Part shown: one piece after another, positions 1-9,262 of the stretch
Layout of the letters: every line of letters starts with the position of its first letter
Numbering within the stretch: the first letter of the stretch is position 1
Made by a program: the position numbers and the translations under genes
The notes under the pieces: model-generated
Database searches by the model: none
Told to the model about the DNA's origin: nothing
What the model saw: only the letters and a program-made list of their open reading frames with translations
Assembly: GCA_024734495.1 (NCBI GenBank)
Contig: JALMQS010000136.1
Coordinates: 6,208,559 to 6,272,558 of the forward strand
DNA length: 64,000 nt
From: Forficula auricularia
Taxonomy: Eukaryota > Arthropoda > Insecta > Dermaptera > Forficulidae
Reading direction: 5' to 3'

Positions 1-1112
1 GGCACACAAGCGATAGAATCATCGACATATTGCAAATAAAACACCAAACCCAGAGGTTCCACGCATTGATGGTAAAACTTTCTTATTACAATTTCTGCAG
101 CAATTGGACTTAAGGAACCCCCATAGGGAGTCCTCTTAACTGTAAATAAATTTTGCCACGGAAACTGAAATAGTTCCTAAATAGACAAATATTCAAAGCT
201 TCTTTGAATTTAGTCAAAGGCATCAACGTAAATTCACAAATTTCACCCCAATACTCCTCAACGCAGAGCAAAAAAAAAGTCTAAAGGGATGGATGTAAAC
301 AAACTCTCAACATCAAAAGAAATCAGGACTTGTCCCCGGGGTACGATAATATCTTTTAGTCTATTTTTCGTTGGAATGGAACACTTTATAATTATCGTTT
401 GCCGTGAGGCATTGCAAAATACTGGCTATATACTTTGATAACTCAGAATTAACATAATTTACCGTGGAGACTATCGGTCTATATGGATGGTCAGGGTAGG
501 TGCTCTAATGTATCTTGATGACAGAGTATATTTTAGCTAAGGTGGTATTTTTGGATTCAATTTATTGTAGGTCTTTCTATCAATTAAATCATCATTTAGG
601 CAACCTGTCAAAAATTCTTTAATTTCACCTTCTAATCGGCTTATTGGTATATGTTTAATTTCCTCATATGTATCTTTATCCGATAAGAGAGATATCATAT
701 TGTTATTATATGACTCAGTGTTAGTAATAACCGAGACTTTTGATTTATCCGATTGGGTAAACGTTATTTGAGGGTTGGATTTTTTATATCTGATAGTCTT
801 AGCTATATCTGAAAGTATAGACCTGTTACCATTTTTACATGCATCATTTATATTATTGTTATTATTTTTATTTCTAAAGTTGGTGAAAATGTTCGCTACC
901 TTAGATCTTAGTAGGGTTTTTTGACAATCATCGAATTCTCCAAATCTGACTACATACTCGCAATCTGTTAGGCTTTTTATAAAATTACCATTCAGTTTAC
1001 TTATATTGATGGGTTCTGGTGAGAATTTGGGTTCAAAATTCAAAGTATTCAACACATAGTCTGGTATATTTTCATTAGTCAGATTGACAACTCTATTTGT
1101 AACCGGTTGACT
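1..1112 (-). pseudogene. Penelope-like element reverse transcriptase, frameshifted, cut by window edge
   Basis: Minus-strand translation in three shifting frames gives reverse-transcriptase blocks in the order expected for Penelope-like elements. An N-terminal block (1055 down to 540) includes NLTNENIP and LNFEPKFSPEPINI. A frame break near 500-540 is followed by PYRPIVSTVN, then VPRGQVLISFDVESLFTSIP near 360-290. The last block is LRGLPMGVPLSPIAAEIV, ending in YVDD, the catalytic aspartates, at 18-29. Stops at 537-539 and between later blocks, with at least two frame changes, make it inactive. The 3' part (endonuclease region) lies beyond the window start. It sits upstream of, and antisense to, the CDK5RAP3 exons, so it probably lies in an intron of that gene. 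The family call rests on motif order and wording recognised by eye. A LINE is the alternative, but the LRGLPMG/YVDD spacing fits Penelope better. Confidence 0.8.
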
Positions 1113-1216
1113 TTAGTATAGTACAATTATCAATATAATGAAATAATTGTCAAATGAACATAATTCAAAAATAAAATTTGTTTCTGGTTTTCATTCAATT
1201 TTTTTTTCTTTTTAAG

Positions 1217-1388
1217 ATATATTGATCACCCTGTGAATGAACTAAAACAAAAACTAACAATCGAAGAAAAAATGAATCAAAGTCAACAACTTGTTAAGGA
1301 AAAACGCCAGGAATATTTAAATCGGGTGTTAGATTATAAACCCAAATTGAAATTGATTATCGAAAAGACAAAAGAACTTCAAGAACAG
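1217..1388 (+). CDS. CDK5RAP3: CDK5RAP3 penultimate coding exon
   Basis: A pyrimidine-rich acceptor (ending TTTTTAAG at 1216) opens an exon read from phase 2. It starts YIDHPVNELKQKL and ends KPKLKLIIEKTKELQEQ, a charged coiled-coil segment. It aligns without gaps to the C-terminal part of animal CDK5RAP3 (LZAP/C53), where human has a YVDRV...KLDLLLEKTKELQ stretch. CDK5RAP3 is a cytosolic/ER-associated adaptor of the UFM1 E3 ligase complex and a cell-cycle regulator; that role is family knowledge. Earlier exons must lie left of the window. The exon should end at CAG (1386-1388), but the next bases are TAAAG rather than GTAAAG, so the donor lacks a G and an in-frame TAA follows immediately at 1389-1391. 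Using the GT at 1388-1389 instead would shift the frame. Exon identity is firm; functionality is uncertain. Confidence 0.82.
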
Positions 1389-1478
1389 TAAAGACATACA
1401 TACATATATTTTATTTATTCATATATTAATTTTTTACATAGAATCTATATTTGCTTATATTTAATATTTTTTTTTCAG

Positions 1479-1598
1479 ATTCAAAATGATATTTCAAAGA
1501 AATATAAAGGTCGGCCTGTAAATTTAATGGGAGGAATCAATGCTACAATATATCCAATGATATATTGTAATAAGAAATTGCAAAGGGAGGCAGATTAG
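1479..1598 (+). CDS. CDK5RAP3: CDK5RAP3 terminal coding exon
   Basis: A strong acceptor (T-run then CAG at 1476-1478) is followed by an open frame of 39 codons ending at TAG 1596-1598. It begins IQNDISKKYKGRPVNLMGG, which matches the conserved C-terminus of CDK5RAP3 (human: ISKRYSGRPVNLMG). The alignment continues from the previous exon with no residue missing, which shows where the splice junction ought to be. After the conserved VNLMGG the protein runs on for about 20 more residues (INATIYPMIYCNKKLQREAD) that human CDK5RAP3 lacks. This may be a lineage-specific tail or loss of an earlier stop. A candidate AATAAA lies at 1807-1812. Identity is clear from the RPVNLMG motif. Confidence 0.83.
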   Translation: MQNDISKKYKGRPVNLMGGINATIYPMIYCNKKLQREAD

Positions 1599-1960
1599 AG
1601 AAAAAGAAGGATAAATTAGTATTTGTTTAATTATAGCTAAATATAGAGATCATTAAAAGTAAATTGTAGAAAGAAAAAAAAAGAAAAAAAGATAACTTAA
1701 TATAATTTTTTAATAGAATTGAGATTTGAATTCAAACAGGGAGTGGAGCGCGGCACGGACGGGGGATGAACCTCTTAGGAATTATTTAGGTGTATTTTCC
1801 TTTTGAAATAAAAACAAATAGTGATATGAATAATTTGAAAACCGCTGCTTGAAGGAAACAGGAGAAGTTAAGAGGAGAAAGACGGACGGTGGGGGACAGC
1901 TCGAGGAGTCCTGGATGAGAAGAGACGATAGAAACATCTCACGAGGCTCTCAAAAAAAAA
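1599..1960 (+). other. CDK5RAP3 3' flank, AT-rich, no gene
   Basis: This is the sequence downstream of the CDK5RAP3 stop. It holds A-runs near 1672-1690, an AATAAA at 1807-1812 that could be the polyadenylation signal, and a purine-rich stretch at 1850-1930. No open frame or repeat was recognised. Confidence 0.4.
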
Positions 1961-2545
1961 GAAACAGCAGTCTTTGATCATACCTCGAGATATATATATA
2001 ACACATTACAACAACTGAGACAGTCGTTGATGATACCTCACCACATACATATTCTCACGAGGCGTTCATTGAAGGAGGTCCATGAACACACACCTATAGA
2101 TATAAAAGCACACAACGCAACTCCTAGGCGGTGATCAAGGAGACACCTCACTACACACATTGATAGCCATCGCCATAGCCGCCCGGCGAGGAGTCACTTC
2201 CACGCGGTCCTAGTGGCGTTAGTCCAGCTTACACGACTCGGCCCGTACCCAGCTTTCGTGGATAACACGTATCTACACATATATTTATATCGGCTCCTCG
2301 ATACAAACCTGATCGAAGGCGCCTATCTCGTGCAACCAGACACCGAGAGATTGCCATCAACGAGACTGGATACCAGGAGAGCAAGTCCTCGAGTCCAGCA
2401 GATTGCAAGATAATATTATACAGCCTCTATCACAAGGAGAATAACCGCCATCTTGTATTTCTCATTAACCCATTTCTATATCTGCTGATATCAAGCGGCG
2501 ATTAAATAAATTTACATTATCAACAATAAATGATTCTAACGTGAT
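1961..2545 (+). other. GC-richer segment, possible solo LTR or transcribed remnant
   Basis: Base composition rises sharply against the surrounding AT-rich DNA. On the plus strand there is a TATA-like TATAAAAG at about 2101-2108, a 66-codon frame opening at GTG 2213, and AATAAA at about 2504. A promoter-like box, a GC-richer body and a polyadenylation signal in that order would suit a solo long terminal repeat. I could not find matching terminal bases or a target-site duplication, so the LTR reading is only a suggestion. The 66-codon product resembles nothing I recognise. Confidence 0.25.
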
Positions 2546-4720
2546 CTCTATTATTATTGAAAATTACTAAATCCCACTTTTCCATCCAATTTCCTTTTGT
2601 TTTTTTAATTTTTGTTTCAATTTCCTTAATCCATTTTTTTTTTATTTTTAATTTCACAGTAAAGAATAGTAAATAAATTAATAGTAAAGTCAGTCAATTT
2701 AATTAAAGATTTTAAGCATCAAGAGAGTTTACCCTGAGTTTACACCCACCAACTAAATATAAAATAGCCCTCCAACAATCAGATAAACCTTATACCCACT
2801 GCAATGTGATTTAAAATAATATATATTTCTTTATGATTCGAAGTTTTTTTAAGCTTTAACCAAGGATTTGTGTTCAAAAAAATTAATAATTTTTTTAGAA
2901 AATAGACCCTATGGTCTCTTTTCAACTTATCAAATTTTGTAAGGCTAATTCAAATAGGATCAAAAATGTCCTATAATCCCAAACAAATTTTATCAACCCT
3001 TGAACTTAATACCTGGTTAAAACAAAAAAAAAACATGTAAAATAGAATTATTTTGATTAATATGTTAATTTTTATAAAATCCATTATATATAAATATGTA
3101 ATTATAAAAGAAAATATAAACAAACTTAAAATATCTAATTGAAATATCAAAACATGTTTGTTTTTATTTAAGAACTCATTAAATCAGATTTTACTTTATC
3201 ATACCCCTATGAAGTATTGTAATCGTGCATGAAAAAAGTGTTTTTTTGTTTCATATTTTTGAAATATCTCAAAACAGCTGAAACTATTTTGATAATAAAC
3301 GAACAAATTCTCAGCGATTCGGTCTAGAATAAAACCATAGGTATATAATGAACATCGACAAATTTATATTTCAATAAATATTAATTATTTTCTCAAAATC
3401 TCTATTAAGGTAGTTCTTTCACAAATGCAAAAATTCAATATGTCTTTGAAACTTGGAATATAAGTCATTAAAAGCATAATACACATACTGTTAAAATTTG
3501 AAGACGATTTACCACACCAAACATGATAATTGCAATTAAAAAATGACATTTTTAACATAGGGTAGATAGGGAAAGGGTGGGGATATGATCATTATTTTAT
3601 TTTTTTCATTGAAGGACTTTCACCATCTTGATGAAAAACTAATATTTGTTAGAATATATATTCGGAGTAACTTAAAAAAAATAGAAATTATTTACCACGT
3701 AGTTTTGATAAAAAACAAAAAAAAAACATATTTGGGCGATTATTTTTAGTGAAGGGGATATAAGCACAATGACTTGGAAACGATCCGGCAAGTATGTGTT
3801 TATCCATATAGAGATTTCGTAGTGTGATTGGACAGTCACGTTAAAAAAACATAACCTAAAATTTTAGTTCTATTCATATTTATAGAGTGGTTACGAGGAT
3901 AAAACTTTTTGTGTGGATTGTCGCGAAAGAACTACCTTAAGTGTTACTAAATTTTTTGTACGCTCTAGCTCAAAAAACAATCAAGGAATCAAAAGAAAAT
4001 TTTATATTTAGATATTTTATTAGTTATTTAATTAGATTTTGGTTGAAATCGGATCAAAATTTTATATAATAGTGAGTGTAAAAAATTTGATCTCTGTCGA
4101 ATATCAACTGAAACTTGAAACTAAGGAGTGTAATCCTACTATGTCCCGATGGGGGGATTTAAGTGTATGTTTCAGTAATGAGATGACCACATCACATATT
4201 TTTTCTTACCAATATATATGTTTTATTTTTCTATGCTTTTTATTTAACTTGATTCTCTGCCTGTTTATCTTAGTCGAATGTTGCAATTGAATTTTCACTT
4301 AACTGTGGAGCCGATTTTCTTGAAATTTTACGATGATAGTACAATCTTTCATCAATTTTAGAAATTAATTGAAAACAGATAATTGAAACATAGGAGTGTA
4401 ATTGGGCTATAATCGGCTCTTACCGTGAATCATTTCTAAGTCTTTCCATAAGAAACGTGGGGTAACGTGAAACCTTCTGATAATGGCTTGATAATGGTCG
4501 TCTTCGATTTCTTTACCTCTTTAAAAGTTAAATTTGCGCTAAGGTCTTATTATCTTATAATTATAATTCACTTATAAAATAAAATTAAAATATTGATCAT
4601 TTTGGTTTAAAAACATTTTTATTAGTAATAGTATGAATTTTATTTACATTTTGTTTCAGAGGTACATTTAATGTTCTTAGTTGTTAATTATACAATTGTA
4701 TATATATAAATAATATCAAA
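2546..4720. other. AT-rich intergenic DNA with one dispersed repeat
   Basis: No gene was found. Around 3190-3420 a dispersed repeat (TATTGTAATCGTGCAT followed by AACATCGA...) is shared with 50700-50890 and marks an old repeat family. The 83-codon frame at 4039-4290 is low-complexity and hydrophobic and looks like chance. Confidence 0.5.
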
Positions 4721-4749
4721 ATTGTTGAATAGGTTAATCAAACTAATAT

Positions 4750-4885
4750 ATAAATTCACTGGAGAGGCCAGAATTCCAAGAATGAGGTCCGGTCTAGAAA
4801 ATGTCTGGGCTTTTTCAATAAGGAGACATGATCTGGACAAAGAATTCAGTCCGCACCCCATTAAGCCTCCTGGCTACACGATGTA
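4750..4885. other. Unassigned segment open on both strands
   Basis: A short stretch of more balanced composition reads GEARIPRMRSGLENVWAF on the plus strand and GLNSLSRSCLLIEKAQTF on the minus strand, both without stops. No good splice sites flank it. A transposon remnant is more likely than a cellular exon, but I cannot assign a family. Confidence 0.2.
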
Positions 4886-4934
4886 TATTATATGTAATTA
4901 TAATTTGTATTATCTATTATGCAATGTGATTTAA

Positions 4935-5384
4935 ATATTAAATTTTTTAATTTTATGACTCTCTTGCAAATATATTCACTTTGAAAGTTGTTTTTCATAA
5001 ATAAAAAAAAAAGACTTACAAGATCACATGTTTAATAGAATTTTAATAAATCTATTCAATAGTACCCCACTGGATGAAGTGCCCAAATTTGAGGTGATAT
5101 TCTTAGGGATTAATTTAACTTTTGTCTCAACAATTTTTAGGATTAACTGGTTTGGCTCCCGATGCCTAGATGTGTTGGAATGTTGCATCCTCATTGAGAT
5201 GAACTATTTCATTAGTTGGGATCCTTCTCTTGGGAGTTGTAATAAAGAAAACTATGTCCAGTATAGGTGTGGTTTTTTCTTTCAACCTTTTGAGTTCTCT
5301 CAAATAAATCCAAAATTATCCTTCTGGAGTGTTTTAAAAAAATATCTACATTGACAATTGATCTATCTGGAGATCATCAAACTA
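4935..5384. other. Intergenic, unassigned 108-codon frame
   Basis: A plus-strand frame at 5028-5354 starts from an alternative or ATG codon and encodes an aromatic-rich, cysteine-containing product with no motif I recognise. It ends just before the mariner insertion. It could be a chance frame or a repeat remnant. Confidence 0.2.
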
Positions 5385-6075
5385 CGAGGATAAGTCAAAA
5401 ATTACCTACACTTTTCGTTCTACAACTTTATTAATCTAAGTTAGGAGGCGGACGCATGCGCATGCGTTGAGTTGGCCTGTCTGTGGTCACGTGTGCGGAA
5501 TTTAATTACGATCGCGTCAGTTGTCGTCTAGCTACAACAGCATATGTATGTCAGCTCCTCTATCAGATTGCACCAAAGAGGAGCAACGAGGAGTGGTCAG
5601 AGGGCTTGAAAGGTGCTGAAATTCACCGGAGACTTTTGTCACAATACGGGGAAAGTGCTTTATCTCGTAAAAGCGTTTTTTTATGGATCGAAATGTTTAA
5701 AAGTGGCCGAACGAGCTTAACACAAAAAGAGGGAACTGGGCGACCGTCAACTTTGAGACGCTTTGAGACCCTGGACCCTCTCCACAGTCCAGATCTCGCT
5801 CCCTCAGACTTTCATCTCTTTGGACCGCTCAAGGAAGCTTTGAGAGGTCGTCGATTTGCCTCAGACATGGACGTTCGGGATGCGGTGCAAAAGTGGCTTC
5901 ATGACCAACCCAAAAACCTTCTACCAGGAAGGCATCCGGAAGGTTGTGGCTCGCTGGACCAAGTGTGTTACTAAAGATGGAGACTATATCGAAAAATAAT
6001 GTATCTGTTGTACACCTATCTTAGTTTAATAAAGTTGTAGAACGAAAAGTGTAAGTAATTTTTCACTTATCCTCG
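5385..6075 (+). mobile_element. Internally deleted mariner element with intact inverted termini
   Basis: The element is bounded by TA on both sides (5383-5384 and 6076-6077). Its inverted ends are about 50 bases long, starting CGAGGATAAGT and including TTTTCGTTCTACAAC, and are nearly identical. Between them is a mariner transposase with a large internal deletion. The N-terminal helix-turn-helix block (KGAEIHRRLLSQYGESALSR, FKSGRTSLT) runs directly into the C-terminal block LHSPDLAPSDFHLFGPLKEA. The first two catalytic aspartates are therefore missing and only the SPDLAPSD region remains. A one-base shift near 5908-5920 moves the tail (YQEGIRKVVARWTKC...) to another frame. At 691 bases it is about half the usual mariner length of roughly 1.3 kb. 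It is non-autonomous but could still be a substrate for a related transposase. Confidence 0.93.
5483..5974 (+). pseudogene. Defective mariner transposase frame
   Basis: This 163-codon frame lies inside the mariner element. Residues about 48-85 give the N-terminal DNA-binding part and residues about 98-140 the end of the catalytic domain. The join at RPSTL/RRFETLDP marks the internal deletion. The last about 15 residues are out of frame relative to the family. Confidence 0.85.
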
Positions 6076-6077
6076 TA

Positions 6078-7145
6078 CATGCTCAATTTCAAATTTTTAG
6101 CTTTAACAAACAAAAAATCAGTAGACAGATAGTTAATGAGGTCTCATCATAAGATTTCTGTTTATTACAATTGCTACGGAACCATGAGAAGAAATTACAA
6201 AAGAGTGAATTTACATGCAAGTGAATCGTAAAATAATATAATACAATTATAGAAATAATCCTAAAGGAATATTTTCTTGATAATTTTATGGCATTATTTT
6301 GTATTTAAATTATTATATAGGGTTGGGTAAGATCACTCAAATTCGAAAAATATTAAATTCACTCCTTTTTTTTCCCCAAGCACATTCCCCAGTAAAATCG
6401 GCAGTTTAATAAAGTATATTAGGACCAAATTGATAAGACTTTCTTGGGATAAATTTATAGTTATTCAATAAAAGGATGATCCACTTGGAAAAAATCACGA
6501 GATTATCTTCTACTGAATTAAAGCTTGTTTTGGATGGTTTTTATGGTTTCTAGGATTGCATTCATCCCCTCGGGATTGAACCTGAGTGTCAAAAAGCAAT
6601 CCTGGCCATGATAATCTCGTGATTTTTTCCAAACAAGTCGAATCTACTTCTCTCGGCAAATTGAAGTTTTATATTCATTTTGGGTGACTCACTGTTGACC
6701 ATTTCAAAACATCGTATATATTTATAGAAATAATATATTTCATTTGTTTTTAACTTCATAATTAGTTAATTTCATATTCATACATTATACTAGTACAACA
6801 TTTTAAATTTCTTTGCAATAAATATTGTAATAATTTAAAGATAACTTTTTGCATCACACCAGAATATTTTTAACTGGAAAATTCTCTCGGGATGAACCAT
6901 CTTTGGTAAAATTAGAAAATTTTATTGTATATTCACTATGTTTCGGCTTCTAATTCTGAAGTTATTTTCAATCTCTCTCTGCCTTCTTCATCCTCGAATC
7001 TTAGAATATTCAAGTACTTTAAGACACGGATACACAAACATCATCCCTTCCCCTGAACACTTTTGTTTTTATTTTGTAAAGCTTAAGTCTGTCATAAGCT
7101 TTTTCTTTAATGACATTGATTGAACACCTATAGGTAATGCATGAT
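6078..7145. other. AT-rich intergenic DNA with a small foldback
   Basis: Inverted arms of about 24-28 bases at 6483-6506 and 6611-6638 (core AAAATCACGAGATTAT) enclose about 105 bases. They probably belong to a small MITE. The rest is AT-rich with no gene; the 61-codon frame at 6938 looks random. Confidence 0.5.
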
Positions 7146-8017
7146 CAGAGCTGGGCACAACATCGTTAATCGTTAATTAACGAAGTTAACAAATTGCTTA
7201 ACGATTTAACTTTTAAGTTAAACTAAAAAAATGTTAACCGTTTTCTTAACTTCCGTTAACTTTAGTCCATTTCATTGGAAGGTTATGGAAGCAAAGATTG
7301 AAGAAGCTCTGCATAAAGAAAGAGATTCAAACGAAAAGGATAATGTTAGCATTAGTGGAAGTAGCAATAATGAAGAAGATTTTTTTCAACAGTCTTATTC
7401 AGATTGAAGAAAGGGCCAAAGGCCACAAATCTCTGGAAAACAAAGCTCAGAATTTGGTCAGAACTTGGCTGGACTCAAAGTCAAAAGACATTTACAGATG
7501 GTCCATTTCTAGAAAAACCGGTTTTAATAGAATTGTCTATTAAATATAAGATATAACACTGCTATTCCATCTAGCGCTGCAGTTGAGAAGAAGAAAAGAT
7601 GTTTTACGGGCGAAACGATCATCGCTGTCGGATGACAATTTTAATATGCTAATGTTTTTGAAAGGAAACATGCACCTAATGCAACATAATGATCAATAAC
7701 TGATTGCTGTTTTTTGCAATAGGTGCATATGTTTCTGTGTTTTCTTCCTAAAAGTATTAAATACTTAATTTAACTAAATTATTTGTTTTATTTAACTCTG
7801 TACCACTGTACCAAAGCCAAGTCTCATTTTATTATCTTTAATATACATAGGTATAGGTAATGTTTAAACATCAGAACAACTTTTAGGTGGTTAACTTTTA
7901 ACGGATAACTTTAAATTTGTGAAAAGTCAACGCTTTAACGATTATCGAAATTAACTATTTGAGTAGCGGATTAACGATTATGGAAGTTAACTTTCGAATT
8001 AACTGTGCCCAGCTCTG
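7146..8017 (+). mobile_element. hAT element remnant with CAGAGCTGGGCACA termini
   Basis: The left end CAGAGCTGGGCACA is mirrored by TGTGCCCAGCTCTG at the right end, a classic hAT terminal inverted repeat. Flanking 8-mers (TGCATGAT and GTCATAAT) are only partly alike, so the target duplication has decayed. The interior carries the C-terminal hAT dimerisation region on the plus strand. TAIPSSAAVE lies near 7560-7590; after a short deletion or frameshift, KDVLRAKRSSLSDDNFNMLM follows at 7600-7660. The characteristic phenylalanine-serine block between them is missing. AT-rich subterminal repeats of GTTAAC type occupy both ends. It is an inactive fossil copy. Confidence 0.88.
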
Positions 8018-8742
8018 GTCATAATTGACTCCTGCATTGTGAAAATAAGACGAAGAAATTTCAGTGGTTATATCGTAAGTGAAACTACTTGTGAAGCGAG
8101 TTTTAGTTTTTAGAAATCATAGGGATAAACGAGATGGAAAAATTGGTTTTATGACTCTATATCATTTTCACAAAAGAAAAAAAATTTATCAATACATCGA
8201 TTTAGACAGCTTAGGAGAGCTGAGTTCACTTTAAATTTGTTTATTATTATCTGAAATTCAGAAAACCGAAACGTCATAAATTAAACTAGAAAATTTAATT
8301 AATGTTATAATTTCACCATGTGTTATCAGTACAACTCAAAATAATTTTCCGTTTCCTCCAGTTCAGGTTGACGACAAAGCATCAGCATGAGTATTATTTA
8401 TTTATGAGGATATTTACTTGAACTTGATAATAATGTATGAACATGATTACACTTAACTATTTATAATATATATATACAAATTGTTTATACAGATTTTTTT
8501 TATTTTATATTATATACTCGTATATAAGAAAGATGTTATACTATTATAATACATTATAACTTTGGTAAAAGAAAATTTATAATTTTTGATAATATATAAA
8601 TTTTGACTTAATTTATTTATTTCTAAACTAAAAATTACATGGATGCCCACTTCATCTTTAGTCCTTCAAATTGGTTTATCCAATTCGAGCAACTCAGTTA
8701 AAGCTATAAGGGCATTATCACAAAATTGAGAAATGAAACTTC
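8018..8742. other. Region downstream of the phospholipase A2 gene
   Basis: AT-rich. It should contain the 3' untranslated region of the minus-strand phospholipase gene, with a candidate polyadenylation hexamer at 8612-8617. No other gene was seen. Confidence 0.5.
8612..8617 (-). promoter_or_regulatory. Candidate polyadenylation signal AATAAA for phospholipase A2 gene
   Basis: TTTATT on the plus strand reads AATAAA on the minus strand, about 125 bases past the stop codon at 8743-8745. In such AT-rich DNA the hexamer is common, so this is a plausible but unproven signal. Confidence 0.35.
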
Positions 8743-8906
8743 TCATATCATGAACACGTTCTGGAGTAATCGCCAAGGACTGGATGTACAGACTGCTTTG
8801 CTTGTAGGACAGGGAAAACGTCGAAGACATTCTGCCAAGGCGCGGTCGCATTCGCAAAGCCTCTGCGCGCAAGATCCGCTGCCGCCCCATTCGCCGTGGT
8901 CTATTG
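8743..8906 (-). CDS. Secreted phospholipase A2, terminal coding exon
   Basis: After an AG at 8908-8907 the exon begins with CA, which completes an alanine codon with the G left by the previous exon. It then encodes 53 residues to TGA 8745-8743: IDHGEWGGSGSCAQRLCECD, then RALAECLRRFPCP and CTSSPWRLLQNVFMI. The LCECDRALAEC motif is the second long helix of secreted phospholipase A2; its Asp corresponds to Asp99, which supports the catalytic histidine. Six cysteines here complete the disulfide set. The LLQN-type C-terminal tail is typical of an insect-type secreted PLA2 group. The frame agrees exactly with the exon at 14188-14294, 5.3 kb away. The other open frames over this stretch are shadows. 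Confidence 0.93.
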
Positions 8907-8984
8907 CTAACAACAGATTCGAGATTTCAATTTTCAATTAGCAACATTAATCTCATCAAAAAGATAACAATTAAACATAATTTT

Positions 8985-9111
8985 TAAGGAGTTAGGTTCT
9001 AGGAGTGTCGGTTCTAGGTGAAACATTTTAAATAAGAATGAATTAAAATGCTAGGTAGATTTCACATAAATAAAACGAATATTATGTGAAATCTACCTAG
9101 AATTTTAATTC
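8985..9111 (+). repeat. Terminal motif plus perfect hairpin, family H
   Basis: A motif at 8985-9030 (GTGTCGGTTCTAGGTGAAAC) is followed directly by a hairpin. Its arms, about 30 bases at 9040-9069 and 9082-9111 (CTAGGTAGATTTCACATAA core), are nearly perfect. The same motif with a different hairpin occurs in the opposite orientation at 54009-54120, and related motifs lie at 17599, 22548, 23396 and 24121. Confidence 0.6.
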
Positions 9112-9262
9112 ACTTACACTTAAACATTTTTTTCTTTAAAATATTATATTACAACAATTGAGTTTATCAGGACTATTTTTAATTTACTTGGACGCCTGCC
9201 TCCCAAGCCTAATATTGAATTCAACCAAAAATTTTCAATTTTTTTTGAATGATAGTTTCATA

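Noticed and set aside
8666..8941. Alternative frames on both strands over the phospholipase terminal exon
   Set aside because: Only the minus-strand frame with LCECDRALAEC matches a family and fits the splice phase.
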